Source: Terriglobia bacterium
GTDB taxonomy: Bacteria; Acidobacteriota; Terriglobia; Terriglobales; Acidobacteriaceae
Assembly: GCA_020073465.1 (NCBI GenBank)
Contig: JAIQFC010000018.1
Location: forward strand, 123,591-187,590
Direction: 5' to 3'
Length of the DNA stretch: 64,000 nt
The notes beneath the pieces are model-generated. The model was not told the origin of the DNA, searched no databases, and saw only the letters and a list, made by a program, of their open reading frames with translations. The position numbers were made by a program, and so were the translations under genes. This document shows, piece after piece, positions 48,247 through 57,749 of the stretch (the stretch's first letter is position 1; each line of letters starts with the position of its first letter).

Positions 48247-49608
48247 ATGTCGACCATCCAACTCCGCACCGCAATCCCCGGGCCGAAGTCCAAGGCTCTT
48301 TCCGCGCGCCGCGCCCAAGCCGTGCCCCGCGGCCTTTCCCACGGAACTCCCGTCTACGTGGCGAAAGCCGAAGACGCCTGGCTGGAAGACGTCGACGGCA
48401 ACCGCTACCTCGATTTCGCCGGCGGCATCGGCTGCCTCAACGTTGGCCATCGCCGTGATGAAGTCGTCGGCGCCGTCCGCGACCAGCTCGACCGCTTCCT
48501 GCACACCTGCGTCCAGGTCACGCCCTACGAGGGATACGTCCGCCTCGCCGAGCGCATGAACGAAATCACGCCCGGAAAGTTCCCGAAGAAGACTCTCTTC
48601 GTCAACAGCGGTGCGGAAGCGGTCGAGAATGCCGTCAAGATCGCGCGCGCTTACACCAAGCGCTCCGGCATCATCGCCTTCGAAGACGCGTTCCACGGCC
48701 GCACCATGATGACGCTGGCTTTGACCAGCAAGACACATCCTTACAAGGCCGGATTCGCCCCGTTCCCCAGCGACGTCTACCGCGTTCCATACGCCTACTG
48801 CTACCGCTGCTCCTATTCGATGAAGTATCCGTCGTGCGATCTCTACTGTGCCCGCCATCTCGAAGACACATTCAAGCGCGTGGTCGCGAACGAAGAAGTC
48901 GCGGCGGTCATTGCCGAGCCGGTTCTCGGCGAGGGTGGATTCATTGCCCCTCCGCCCGACTACTTCAAGGTCCTGGTTGACCTCTGCCACAAGCATGGCA
49001 TCCTCTTTATTGCCGACGAAGTTCAATCCGGCTTTGGCCGCACCGGCGCCATGTTCGCAAGCGAGCGTTACGGCATTGAGCCTGACCTTCTCGTGACCGC
49101 AAAATCTCTCGGCGGCGGATTGCCCCTGGCCGGAGTTACCGGCCGCGCCGAGATCATGGACGCTCCCGGCCCCGGAGGTTTGGGCGGTACGTTTGCTGGA
49201 AACCCGCTCTCGTGTGCGGCGGCACTTGCTGTACTCGATCTGTTCGAGCACGAAAACCTGCTGGCCCGCGCCAACGAACTGGGAGACCGCTTCCAGCGCC
49301 GCGCCCGTGAATGGCAGCGTCGCTGGCCGATCATTGGAGACGTACGCGGTCTTGGCGGCATGCAGGCCATCGAGCTGGTTCAGTCGCAGGAAACGAAAGT
49401 CCCGGCAGCAGACGAGACCAAGAAGATCACGCAGTACTGCTACGAACACGGCCTGATCACCATCACCGCAGGTACCCACTCGAATGTGATCCGAGTTCTG
49501 GTCCCACTGGTCGCCACCAACGAGCAGATCGACGAGGCGCTCGATGTCCTCGAATCAGCCATCGCAACCGTCTGCGACAAGAAAGGCGCGGTCGCCCAGT
49601 TGGTATGA
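48247..49608 (+). CDS. gabT: 4-aminobutyrate aminotransferase-like class-III aminotransferase
   Basis: 453 aa. Transfers the omega-amino group of GABA or a similar acid to a 2-oxo acid. Motifs: LFVNSGAEAVENAVKIARA (about residues 117-135), EDAFHGRTMMTL (about 146-157), FIADEVQSGFGRTG (PLP Asp, about 255-268) and the Schiff-base Lys within TAKSLGGGLPLAGV (about 285-298). Cys185, 188, 197 and 201 (C-x2-C-x8-C-x3-C) form a metal or Fe-S-like knuckle, seen in some GABA aminotransferase families. Fits with conversion of GABA or beta-alanine to the semialdehyde in this cluster. Confidence 0.88.
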   Translation: MSTIQLRTAIPGPKSKALSARRAQAVPRGLSHGTPVYVAKAEDAWLEDVDGNRYLDFAGGIGCLNVGHRRDEVVGAVRDQLDRFLHTCVQVTPYEGYVRLAERMNEITPGKFPKKTLFVNSGAEAVENAVKIARAYTKRSGIIAFEDAFHGRTMMTLALTSKTHPYKAGFAPFPSDVYRVPYAYCYRCSYSMKYPSCDLYCARHLEDTFKRVVANEEVAAVIAEPVLGEGGFIAPPPDYFKVLVDLCHKHGILFIADEVQSGFGRTGAMFASERYGIEPDLLVTAKSLGGGLPLAGVTGRAEIMDAPGPGGLGGTFAGNPLSCAAALAVLDLFEHENLLARANELGDRFQRRAREWQRRWPIIGDVRGLGGMQAIELVQSQETKVPAADETKKITQYCYEHGLITITAGTHSNVIRVLVPLVATNEQIDEALDVLESAIATVCDKKGAVAQLV

Positions 49609-49640
49609 GGAACAAGAATTAGGAGCAAGAATCATGTGGG

Positions 49641-49679
49641 GACGGCCGCCCCCGGCTGTCCGGCCGAGCAAAGCTCGGC
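49641..49679. repeat. Hairpin repeat (family 1, copy C)
   Basis: An imperfect stem pairs GACGGCCG with CGGCTGTC (49641-49660), followed by GCCGAGC (49663-49669)-AAA-GCTCGGC (49673-49679), a perfect 7-bp stem. The ATCATGTGGGG lead-in resembles copies A and B. Located just after gabT. Confidence 0.8.
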
Positions 49680-49804
49680 TAGTTCTTTGCTTGCATGGGC
49701 ACTGAAGCTGATTTGGTGTCAGAATTGGATTGTCGTCCAATGAGCGCCGCACGCGCATTCGATGCGCGACCGTATTCTTCGCGATTGCGAAAGGCATTGC
49801 TAAA

Positions 49805-51295
49805 ATGACTGTGGCAGCACCACCCGCACTCAAACTCACCAACTACATCAACGGCCAGTGGATTGACTCGCCCACCACGGATTGGCGCGACGTAGTCAAC
49901 CCCGCAACCGGAGAGACTCTGGCGACAGTCCCCCTCGCCGACGCCGCTGAAGTGAACCACGCTGTCGAAGCCGCCGCCGCAGCTTGGCCGGAATGGCGTC
50001 GCACTCCGCCCGCAGACCGCATCCAGCCGCTCTTCAAACTGAAGATGCTCATGGAAGAGCACCTCGACGACTTCGGACGCATCATCACGCAGGAAAACGG
50101 CAAAACCTTTGCCGAGGCCAAAGCTGAGATGCGCCGCGCCATCGAAAATGTCGAAGTGGCGTGCGGCATCCCCCTGATGATGCAAGGCTACAACCTCGAA
50201 GACGTGGCCCGTGGCATCGACGAAATAATGATCCGCCAGCCACTAGGCGTGGTTGCCGCGATTACTCCTTTCAATTTCCCGGGCATGATTCCGTTCTGGT
50301 TCCTGCCCTACGCCATCGCAACCGGCAACACGTTCATCCTCAAGCCTTCAGAGCGCGTTCCGCTCACCATGCGCTTCGCTTTCGAACTTCTGGAGAAAAC
50401 AGGCCTCCCAAAGGGTGTAGTCAGCCTCGTAAACGGCGGCAAGGCAGTCGTTGACGCACTCATCGATCATCCCAAAGTTCGCGCCATCAGCTTCGTCGGT
50501 TCGACGCCAGTTGCCCGCTACATCTATGCCCGCGCAGGCGAGAAAGGGAAGCGCTGCCAGTGCCAGGGTGGAGCCAAGAATCACGTCATCGTTCTCCCCG
50601 ACGCCGACATACAGATGGCCACGCAGATCATCAGCGACAGTGCCTTCGGATGCGCCGGCCAGCGTTGCCTCGCGGTCTCGGTAGCCGTCACCATCGGCGA
50701 AGCGCAGAAGACGTTTCGTGACTCGATCGCCGACGCCGCCTCGAAACTGAAAGTCGGCAACGGCCTCGAAGACGGCGTGCAGATGGGACCAGTTATCACT
50801 TCCGAAAGCAAGAACCGCGTCGAATCGCTGATCAGCCTCGGCGAAAAACAAGGCGCGAAAGTCCTGCTTGATGGCCGCAACTCGAGGATCCCGAAGTACG
50901 AATCCGGAAACTTCGTGAAGCCCACAATCCTCGACGACGTTCCTGCCACCAGCGAACTCGCCGACACCGAAATCTTCGGTCCCGTCCTCAGCCTCGTCCA
51001 CGCAGACGGCATGGACGATGCCCTGGCCTTCCTCGAACGCAGCGCCTACGGCAACCAAGCGTCGCTGTTTACCTCGAGCGGTTCGGCTGCGCGCCGCTTC
51101 CGCTACGAGGCCCCGGCCGGCAACATCGGCATTAACATTGGAGTGGCCGCGCCCATGGCCTACTTCCCCTTCAGTGGATGGAAGAACAGCTTCTTCGGCG
51201 ATCTTCACGGCCAGGGACGCGATGCCATCGAGTTCTACACCGACAAGAAAGTGGTGATCGAGCGCTGGGCCAAGGAGCACAGCCGCAAGTTTTAG
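49805..51295 (+). CDS. mmsA: Methylmalonate-/malonate-semialdehyde dehydrogenase (CoA-acylating)
   Basis: 496 aa from ATG 49805; the frame extends upstream to 49730 without coding character. Converts methylmalonate semialdehyde or malonate semialdehyde with CoA and NAD+ to propionyl-CoA or acetyl-CoA and CO2. Family-specific signs: [20 protein letters not shown], the catalytic Cys in [11 protein letters not shown] (about 280-290), and the C-terminal [20 protein letters not shown] motif typical of MmsA. It would be the last step for beta-alanine (via malonate semialdehyde) and the valine route. It is flanked by two aminotransferases, fitting a degradation operon. Confidence 0.93.
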   Translation: MTVAAPPALKLTNYINGQWIDSPTTDWRDVVNPATGETLATVPLADAAEVNHAVEAAAAAWPEWRRTPPADRIQPLFKLKMLMEEHLDDFGRIITQENGKTFAEAKAEMRRAIENVEVACGIPLMMQGYNLEDVARGIDEIMIRQPLGVVAAITPFNFPGMIPFWFLPYAIATGNTFILKPSERVPLTMRFAFELLEKTGLPKGVVSLVNGGKAVVDALIDHPKVRAISFVGSTPVARYIYARAGEKGKRCQCQGGAKNHVIVLPDADIQMATQIISDSAFGCAGQRCLAVSVAVTIGEAQKTFRDSIADAASKLKVGNGLEDGVQMGPVITSESKNRVESLISLGEKQGAKVLLDGRNSRIPKYESGNFVKPTILDDVPATSELADTEIFGPVLSLVHADGMDDALAFLERSAYGNQASLFTSSGSAARRFRYEAPAGNIGINIGVAAPMAYFPFSGWKNSFFGDLHGQGRDAIEFYTDKKVVIERWAKEHSRKF

Positions 51296-51321
51296 AGGAT
51301 TGAGTAATTGGTAATTTGAGA

Positions 51322-51393
51322 AATTGGGTAATTGAAAATCGGCTTGAGCCTTACGATCACGGTGCCGACTCGAAAATCGAAAATTACCCAATT
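51322..51393. repeat. A/T-rich inverted repeat between mmsA and the next aminotransferase
   Basis: AATTGGGTAATT (51322-51333) and AATTACCCAATT (51382-51393) are perfect 12-bp inverted copies about 48 bp apart; a third partial copy AATTACCCAAT is at 51406-51416. The A/T richness contrasts sharply with the surrounding genes. It could form a stem-loop in mRNA or bind a regulator. Confidence 0.75.
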
Positions 51394-51453
51394 ACAAAAT
51401 CACCCAATTACCCAATAATCTGCGATGCTCTCGATCTGAGAATGAGGACTTCT

Positions 51454-52791
51454 ATGAACACAACTCTCGCCACACCATCCATGACCGGCCAGGAAATCGT
51501 CAATCTCACCAAGAAGCACACTCTCTTCGAGTGGTCCGCTCAATCCAAGGTCGATCCCATCCCCGTCGCCCGCGCCAAGGGGATTTACTTCTACACGCCG
51601 GAAGGCAAACGCTTCATCGACTTCAACAGCCAGTTAATGAGCGTCAACATCGGACATAGCGACGAGCGCGTGATCCAGGCGATTGCCGAGCAGGCTGCAA
51701 CGTTAGCCTATGCCAACCCATTCATGGCGACGGAGCCACGTGCCCGCCTCGGCGCCAAGCTCGCCGAAATCACTCCCGGCGACATCGACACTTTCTTCTT
51801 CACCAACGGCGGCGCCGAAGCCAACGAAAACGCCATCAAGATTTCCCGCTTCTTCACGGGACGCCACAAGATCATGGCCCGCTACCGCTCCTATCACGGC
51901 GCGACCGCTGGCGCGATCAGCCTCACCGGAGACCCGCGCCGCTGGGCCGCCGAGCCCGGCATTCCCGGCGTGGTCCGCGTGCTCGATCCCTACCATGGCA
52001 TCGAGCGTGGGTGGGAATCCGCTGAAACTTCACTCGCAATGATCGAAGAAATCATCCAACTCGAAGGCCCGCACACCATCGCCGCCTTCATTCTCGAGAC
52101 TGTGGTCGGCACCAACGGCATCCTCATCCCACCGGACGGCTACCTCCAAGGCGTCCGCAAGCTCTGCGATAAGTACGGCATCCTCATGATCGCCGACGAA
52201 GTCATGGCCGGATTCGGACGCACCGGGGAATGGTTTGCCATCGATCACTGGAAGGTTGTTCCCGACCTCATCTGCATGGCCAAGGGACTAACCGCCAGTT
52301 ATCTGCCTCTCGGCGCCGTCGGCATGCGGCATCACATCGCCCAGCACTTTCAGGACAAAGTCTTCTACGGAGGCCTCACTTACAACAGCCATCCCATGGG
52401 ATGTGCCGCAGCGCTGGCCACGATTCGCGTCTATGAAGAAGATCACCTCATCGACAACGCAAAGAAGATGGGGGCGGTGATGAAGCAACTCGGAACCGAA
52501 CTGCAGGCCAAGCATCCCTCGGTCGGAGCCGTGCGCTCTATCGGCCTGTTCGGCATCGTCGAACTCGTCCGCAGCCGCAAGACTCGCCAGCCCATGGCTC
52601 CGTTCAACGGTACGTCCGACGAAATGGCCGCCCTCGGCCGCTACTTCCGCGAGCAGGGCCTCTACACCATCGTTCGCTGGAACTCGTTCTACACCAACCC
52701 GCCGCTGTGCATTAACGAGCAGCAACTGCGCGAAGCCTTCGCCATCATCGACAAAGGCCTCGACATCACAGACAAGGCAGTCAAGGACTAA
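51454..52791 (+). CDS. Class-III aminotransferase (taurine/omega-amino acid type)
   Basis: 445 aa from ATG 51454, with GAGG acting as ribosome-binding site; ATG 51442 would add four residues. Class-III motifs: TFFFTNGGAEANENAIKISR (about residues 107-125), RYRSYHGATAGAISLTGDPR (about 133-152), LMIADEVMAGFGRTGEW (about 245-261, PLP Asp) and the Schiff-base Lys in ICMAKGLTASYLPLGAVG (about 274-291). The overall sequence resembles taurine:pyruvate and related aminotransferases, but this is not certain. It probably deaminates beta-alanine or a similar omega-amino acid, supplying mmsA. Confidence 0.85.
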   Translation: MNTTLATPSMTGQEIVNLTKKHTLFEWSAQSKVDPIPVARAKGIYFYTPEGKRFIDFNSQLMSVNIGHSDERVIQAIAEQAATLAYANPFMATEPRARLGAKLAEITPGDIDTFFFTNGGAEANENAIKISRFFTGRHKIMARYRSYHGATAGAISLTGDPRRWAAEPGIPGVVRVLDPYHGIERGWESAETSLAMIEEIIQLEGPHTIAAFILETVVGTNGILIPPDGYLQGVRKLCDKYGILMIADEVMAGFGRTGEWFAIDHWKVVPDLICMAKGLTASYLPLGAVGMRHHIAQHFQDKVFYGGLTYNSHPMGCAAALATIRVYEEDHLIDNAKKMGAVMKQLGTELQAKHPSVGAVRSIGLFGIVELVRSRKTRQPMAPFNGTSDEMAALGRYFREQGLYTIVRWNSFYTNPPLCINEQQLREAFAIIDKGLDITDKAVKD

Positions 52792-52799
52792 CCTTGCGT

Positions 52800-52822
52800 G
52801 GCGCGGGCCCCCCGCCCGCGCC
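52800..52822. repeat. Hairpin repeat (family 1, copy D)
   Basis: GGCGCGGGC (52800-52808), CCCCC loop, GCCCGCGCC (52814-52822): a perfect 9-bp stem just after the aminotransferase stop. The GTGG lead-in matches the other copies. Could work as a transcription stop or mRNA end-protector. Confidence 0.75.
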
Positions 52823-53388
52823 CATGCTCAACTCGTGCTCTAGCCAACCTTCGATCCGTCCATCTTGCGTACCCTTCGGGGTGCTGCCTGCCAAGCGGTA
52901 ATACCACCCCACCAGCCAGCCCAGACAGAGTTGCCATGGGAACCTTCGTTGTTATTGTGTTTTGTTCCAAGTGCGAGACAATCGGAAATACAGGAAACTA
53001 TAGCCGCCTATGTTGTTTCGGATGGAAATCCTTCCTGCACATCAACGCGATACACTCGCGGATGAAGGCGCGCGTAGTCTGCAAGCTCCATGGCATCGAC
53101 AGTTTTCCCACACGGTGTTGTTGAAGTCACCAGCACGAAAGACTTTGGCGGCCAAGTTGCACGGTATCCAGTGGTTTTGCAACTTCTGTCGAGCGCAGCT
53201 CGGAAACTCGCGGGACCGAGGACACACTGTTGGACTGTCTTGTTACACCCGAGACTGCGACTATGAGCTACTGCGTGGCGTGGAACCTGACTCCCCGCAA
53301 GTGGCGTTCGTCGGGAGCTCTGCAACTTTGATCGATTCGAATCATGTCCCGCCCCCTGCCGAGAATTTCATCACGTGAGGATATCAAG
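52823..53388. other. Long leader region before TonB-dependent receptor 2, no gene found
   Basis: About 566 bp with several short ORFs but none with protein-like composition. A weak A/T-rich area lies near 52930-53000. A GAGG before ATG 53389 is the receptor's ribosome-binding site. I looked for riboswitch-like blocks (B12 box, TPP, SAM) and saw none that convinced me. Confidence 0.45.
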
Positions 53389-56300
53389 ATGAATTCAGCC
53401 TTTCGTCGTTTCTTCGCACCCGTCCTACTATCCGTTTTCGCGCTGACAATGTATTGCGTGCTGTCCACTCCAGCGGCGGCGCAGGAAGTCGCGTCGCTGA
53501 CCGGCATTGTGACAGATGCCAGTGGAGCAGTCGTGCCCGGTGTCAGCGTGAAGCTGGTCGACACCAAGACTAACGCGGCTTTCGAAACCACGACCAACGA
53601 GGTCGGCTCCTACGTGTTTCCCAAACTGCAGCCGGGGCCGGGATACAGGGTGACGTTCACCAAGGAAGGCTTCGAAACTGTTACGGTGCCGGATCTTTAC
53701 CTGGCGGTGAGCCTTACTCACACCCAGAATGCGCAGCTGAAGATCGGAAAGACGACGGAGACGGTCGAGGTTCGCGGTGAGGGCAGCGCGGTGACGCTCA
53801 ACACCACCGACGCAACCGTGGGCAACAGTTTTGACATGAACATGGTTCACGAACTGCCGGTGCAGGTGCGCAATTCCCCAGTCCAGCTGATGCAGTTGCA
53901 GCCGGGCGTTGTCACTGCGTTGGGCGGCGATGATCAAAACCAAAGCCGGGACGGCGCGGTCAGCGGCGCACGAACCGACCAGGGAAACGTCACCATCGAC
54001 GGACTTGACGTCAACGACTTCGCCGGAGGCTTTTCCTTTAATACTACGGCCAACGCGCCCGTAGACTCCATTCAGGAGTTCCGAGGAGAGACCGCCAATC
54101 CGGTGTCGGCGGAAGGCCGGGGCAGCGGTGCTCAATACAATCTCGTGACCAAGAGTGGCACCAATCTCTGGCACGGCTCCGCCTCCGAGTACCACAGGAA
54201 TACAGTCACGGAAGCCAACAATTTCTTCAACAATTTTGCCGGTATCGCCCGGCCCAAGCTGATTCGCAACCAGTTCGGCGTTTCCCTGGGTGGGCCGATC
54301 AAGAAAGACAAGCTGTTCTTCTTCTTTAATTACTACGGAAGGCGGGACGCCCGCGAGGACTCTCCGTCACGCATTGTGCCGCTGGATTCTCTCCGCGCTG
54401 GGGAGATCAACTACAACAACAGCAGCGGAGGCATTTCGACAGCTTTCCCAGCCGATATCGCAGCTCTGGATCCGGGTGCGGACCCCAGCACCGGACTACC
54501 GGGCGCAGATTCCGCACTGCTGAGCTTTATCAACAGCCGCTATCCCCATGCCAACGACACATCTCGAGGGGATCATCGGAACACTGGAGGGTTTCGCTTC
54601 AATGCTCCGGTGAGTTATTCCGAGAACGACTACGTCAGCCGGATTGATTACAACCTCTCGAATAAGATGAAGCTGTGGGGACGGTTCTCGATCGCGCGCA
54701 CCACCACCGGCGACGACGCGAACTTCTCCGCGCCAATTTATTTCCCGGGTGATCCTCTCACCCACCTCATTACGGATAAGAGCTGGGCTTACGTTGTGGG
54801 ACATACGTGGACCATCAGCAATAATATGGTGAACCAGTTTGTGTACGGAGAGACTCGTCAGGTTCTGGGTTTCCCGACACCCTTTAACCCCCCGGGTACA
54901 ACCCAGTACTCGGTCTTCGGGAACAACGGAGTGGGCAGCGCCTTCCTCTCGGCGCCGTTTTCGAGTGGGAGTTCCCAGGCCCGCACCGTGCCCATCCCGG
55001 TTCTGCGCGACGACCTCACATGGGTCCGCGGAAAGCACAGTTTCCAGTTTGGCGGCACATTCAAGAACATCAAGACAACTGCCACTCTGGTCAGCGATTT
55101 CAACTCCGTGACTCTCGGATTGGGGGCCCCAGGGTTGACCGGTCTGACCGCAAATCTGCAGCCCATCGACCTTGCGGCTGATTCCATTTCGCAGAATCAG
55201 TGGGATACCGCCTTCACATTCCTCCTGGGAAGGTTTGCGAATGTTTCGAGCAACTTCAACAATGACGCCCGTCTGCAACCCCTTCCACAGGGCTCCGGCC
55301 ACACAAGGAACTACCGCTACTACGAGACGGAGGTATACGCGCAGGACACATGGCGGATGCGCAACGACCTGACTCTTACCTACGGCTTGCGCTACCAGTT
55401 CTACTCTGTCCCCTACGAGGTGAACGGTTTGGAAGCCATTCCCAATGTCGGCTTTGACGACATCATGAAGCCGCGCATTGCCAACGGTGCCCAGGGGATT
55501 GCGGGTACGGCAACGGATCCGACGGCACCCAATACTTTCTACAATCTTGCTGGCAAGGCAAACCATGGCCCGGGGTTCTACGCTCCCCAGTACAAGGATT
55601 TTGCTCCCCGGTTCAGCTTCGCCTATAACCCCTCATGGAAAGAAGGTTTTCTGGCGCGGCTCCTGGGGGACCGCAAGACTGTGATCCGCGGGGGCGCGGG
55701 ATTGATTTATGACCACCCTGGCATCAATGCTCTCAATTTCTTCCAGGATCAAAACACGTACGTCCTGCAGAACTCCTCGGCCGTTACCTATCCGCTGAAC
55801 CCCGGTGACGATGCGACACAATCCTTGATCGACGATCCCCGTTTCACTGCCGTCGGGGCGCTGCCTCCTGGGGTTCCGGCTACGCCGGCCCCGGTCACCA
55901 CGCCCTACGGGCCTTTCGTGGACCCGGTCTCTGGCCCTTTCGGCACGGCCACTGGCCAAGGTCTGTTCAACTATGCGATTGATCCTCACCTGAAAACGCC
56001 CTATTCGATTCTGTTCACGTTCGGTATCCAACGCGAACTTCCCGGGAACTTCCAGCTGGAGATGACTTATTTCAACCGGCAGGGTCGTCGGCTGCTCGCC
56101 CAGTCAGATGCCGGGCAAGTAGTAGATTTCAAAGATCCGGCTTCTGGTCAATTCTTGGCGGCTGCGTTCGGTACATTGGCTCAGCAGGCGAGACAGGACC
56201 CTGTCAATTTGAGCACAGTCACTCCCCAACCGTTCTGGGAAAACCAGGTTACTCCGGCGGTTCAGGCAGCCTACGGCGTTCCCGACTGCACAGCCTTTGG

Positions 56301-57249
56301 GGTGCCTAATTGTACCTTCCTGGTGGGTGCATTCTTCGAAGACCTGGTATTGCGGGGCGATTTGGGCGATACCGTCCAGGCATTGGACTTCAACGCCGCT
56401 CTGTTCCCAGGTGTGGGCCTCGCTCCCCAGTTCGCCACCGACTTGTATATGACGAACAAGTCCTACTCGAACTACAACGGCCTACTGACGACCCTGCACA
56501 AGAAGTATTCCCATGGCTTGCAGTTTGACGTCAACTACACCTACTCCCACTCCATTGATAACATCTCGGCGCCCGCCAATGAGGCGTTCGGTTCCAACGG
56601 CTCTGGCGGAATTATCTGTGATGCTATCAATCTGGGCGTGTGCCGTGGTAACTCTGACTTCGACGCTACGCACACCATCACTGCCGACTGGATTTACGAC
56701 CTCCCGATCGGCCGGGGAAGGGCGTTCGGTGGCAACATGTCGAAGTGGCTCAACCAGATCGTCGGCGGCTGGCAGATCTCGGGTATCAGCACTTGGCGGA
56801 CTGGCTTTGCATTCACAACTGTGGCCAATTCCTTCCCAATCAGTTTCGCCAACAACGTGCCCGCTATTTTCAACGGTGACAAGGCAGCCATCAAGAGCAG
56901 TCCGCACTTTGATTCCGTCAACGGGCAGATTCAGTTGTTTGCCAATCCGGACGCCGCGCTGGCCGCATTCAGCTATCCGACGGGATTGCAGGCGGGCAGC
57001 CGGAATAACCTGCGGGGACCGCATTACTCCGATTTTGACCTGGGAGTCGGAAAGCACTTCCCGATCAAGGAGAGGCTCCAGCTCGAGTTCCGTGCCGACG
57101 CCTTCAACGCGTTCAACCATACGAACTTCGCGCTACCCGGTGCGGCGAGTACTGCGGATATCAGCCAGACTCCATCCCTGGGCTTTGGCGTGATTGGCGC
57201 TGCAGGCGCGGCGCGGGTCATGCAGTTTGCTCTGCGGCTGGATTTCTAA
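53389..57249 (+). CDS. TonB-dependent receptor with carboxypeptidase-regulatory-like domain (Oar-like) 2
   Basis: 1,286 aa from ATG 53389 (GAGG nine bases upstream). Signal peptide about 1-32 (ending TPAAAQ). Residues about 35-115: carboxypeptidase-regulatory-like sandwich (LTGIVTDASGAVVPGVSVKL). Plug domain near 120-300 with VDSIQEFRGETANPVSAEGR, then a large beta-barrel ending in the aromatic strand VMQFALRLDF. It belongs to the same architecture as receptor 1 but is a different sequence, so it may bring in another ligand. It is bounded on the 3' side by a strong terminator. The ligand cannot be told from the sequence. Confidence 0.92.
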   Translation: MNSAFRRFFAPVLLSVFALTMYCVLSTPAAAQEVASLTGIVTDASGAVVPGVSVKLVDTKTNAAFETTTNEVGSYVFPKLQPGPGYRVTFTKEGFETVTVPDLYLAVSLTHTQNAQLKIGKTTETVEVRGEGSAVTLNTTDATVGNSFDMNMVHELPVQVRNSPVQLMQLQPGVVTALGGDDQNQSRDGAVSGARTDQGNVTIDGLDVNDFAGGFSFNTTANAPVDSIQEFRGETANPVSAEGRGSGAQYNLVTKSGTNLWHGSASEYHRNTVTEANNFFNNFAGIARPKLIRNQFGVSLGGPIKKDKLFFFFNYYGRRDAREDSPSRIVPLDSLRAGEINYNNSSGGISTAFPADIAALDPGADPSTGLPGADSALLSFINSRYPHANDTSRGDHRNTGGFRFNAPVSYSENDYVSRIDYNLSNKMKLWGRFSIARTTTGDDANFSAPIYFPGDPLTHLITDKSWAYVVGHTWTISNNMVNQFVYGETRQVLGFPTPFNPPGTTQYSVFGNNGVGSAFLSAPFSSGSSQARTVPIPVLRDDLTWVRGKHSFQFGGTFKNIKTTATLVSDFNSVTLGLGAPGLTGLTANLQPIDLAADSISQNQWDTAFTFLLGRFANVSSNFNNDARLQPLPQGSGHTRNYRYYETEVYAQDTWRMRNDLTLTYGLRYQFYSVPYEVNGLEAIPNVGFDDIMKPRIANGAQGIAGTATDPTAPNTFYNLAGKANHGPGFYAPQYKDFAPRFSFAYNPSWKEGFLARLLGDRKTVIRGGAGLIYDHPGINALNFFQDQNTYVLQNSSAVTYPLNPGDDATQSLIDDPRFTAVGALPPGVPATPAPVTTPYGPFVDPVSGPFGTATGQGLFNYAIDPHLKTPYSILFTFGIQRELPGNFQLEMTYFNRQGRRLLAQSDAGQVVDFKDPASGQFLAAAFGTLAQQARQDPVNLSTVTPQPFWENQVTPAVQAAYGVPDCTAFGVPNCTFLVGAFFEDLVLRGDLGDTVQALDFNAALFPGVGLAPQFATDLYMTNKSYSNYNGLLTTLHKKYSHGLQFDVNYTYSHSIDNISAPANEAFGSNGSGGIICDAINLGVCRGNSDFDATHTITADWIYDLPIGRGRAFGGNMSKWLNQIVGGWQISGISTWRTGFAFTTVANSFPISFANNVPAIFNGDKAAIKSSPHFDSVNGQIQLFANPDAALAAFSYPTGLQAGSRNNLRGPHYSDFDLGVGKHFPIKERLQLEFRADAFNAFNHTNFALPGAASTADISQTPSLGFGVIGAAGAARVMQFALRLDF

Positions 57250-57270
57250 CCCGCGGTTTTCCGGGGACTT

Positions 57271-57301
57271 GGGCCGGTCTGCGGACCGGCCCTTTCTTCT
57301 T
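57271..57301 (+). terminator. Rho-independent terminator after receptor 2
   Basis: GGGCCGGTC (57271-57279), TGCG loop, GACCGGCCC (57284-57292), followed by TTTCTTCTT. A perfect 9-bp G/C stem with a T-rich tail, 22 bp after the receptor stop. Confidence 0.85.
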
Positions 57302-57540
57302 ATCGGTCTGAGAAGAGCTTCGGCGGGTTAGCCGCAAAGCGGCGCAAGAACGCATCCCACAGCTTGCCCTCAATTTGCCGCCGGGGGCTTAACGATCGTC
57401 GAAAGACTCCAAACTTGGGTGGCGCAGCGCCTTCAACGCTGCGATCAGGCCTTTTCTCTTCTGTGCACTTCTGTGCGGGCTTTAGAGTATTCGTGAGAAC
57501 TAAGTCCAGGGCGAAGAAGTGGTCATGTGTTTGGCAGACT

Positions 57541-57629
57541 CCAGCCCCACCGGGGCGGCATTTAATAGCCCGGCACGTCAGTGCCGGGTAGAAGCGGAAA
57601 GCTGGGAGCGAGTCCCGTAGGGACGGCAC
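57541..57629. repeat. Intergenic repeat family 2, copy 2
   Basis: 89 bp beginning CCAGCCCC, with CCCGGCACGTCAGTGCCGGG and GTCCCGTAGGGAC palindromes, ending GGGACGGCAC. Matches 46450-46534 block for block with scattered compensating changes in the stems. Confidence 0.85.
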
Positions 57630-57749
57630 TGAGCAAGCGAAGCGCGCCGAGGTCTCGAGGGCTCGATTTCGCCGTGTCTTTCTTACCACACCCGCTGCCG
57701 GTATTTCGGCACTCCCTTGCAAGCGCATCAATCCGCAGGTGTTATTATC

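Noticed and set aside
48031..49479. 482-aa open frame antisense to the gabT gene
   Set aside because: It is an artefact of G/C-rich third positions: the plus strand holds complete aminotransferase motifs, and the minus frame shows no family pattern.
50348..51391. 347-aa minus-strand frame over mmsA
   Set aside because: Shadow of the dehydrogenase; catalytic motifs are all on the plus strand.
52823..53000. Possible cobalamin-type riboswitch before receptor 2
   Set aside because: Some GCC/CCAGCC blocks recall a B12 box but order and pairing do not fit.
53010..53378. 122-aa frame in the leader of receptor 2
   Set aside because: Composition is not protein-like, no start signal, and no neighbour supports it.
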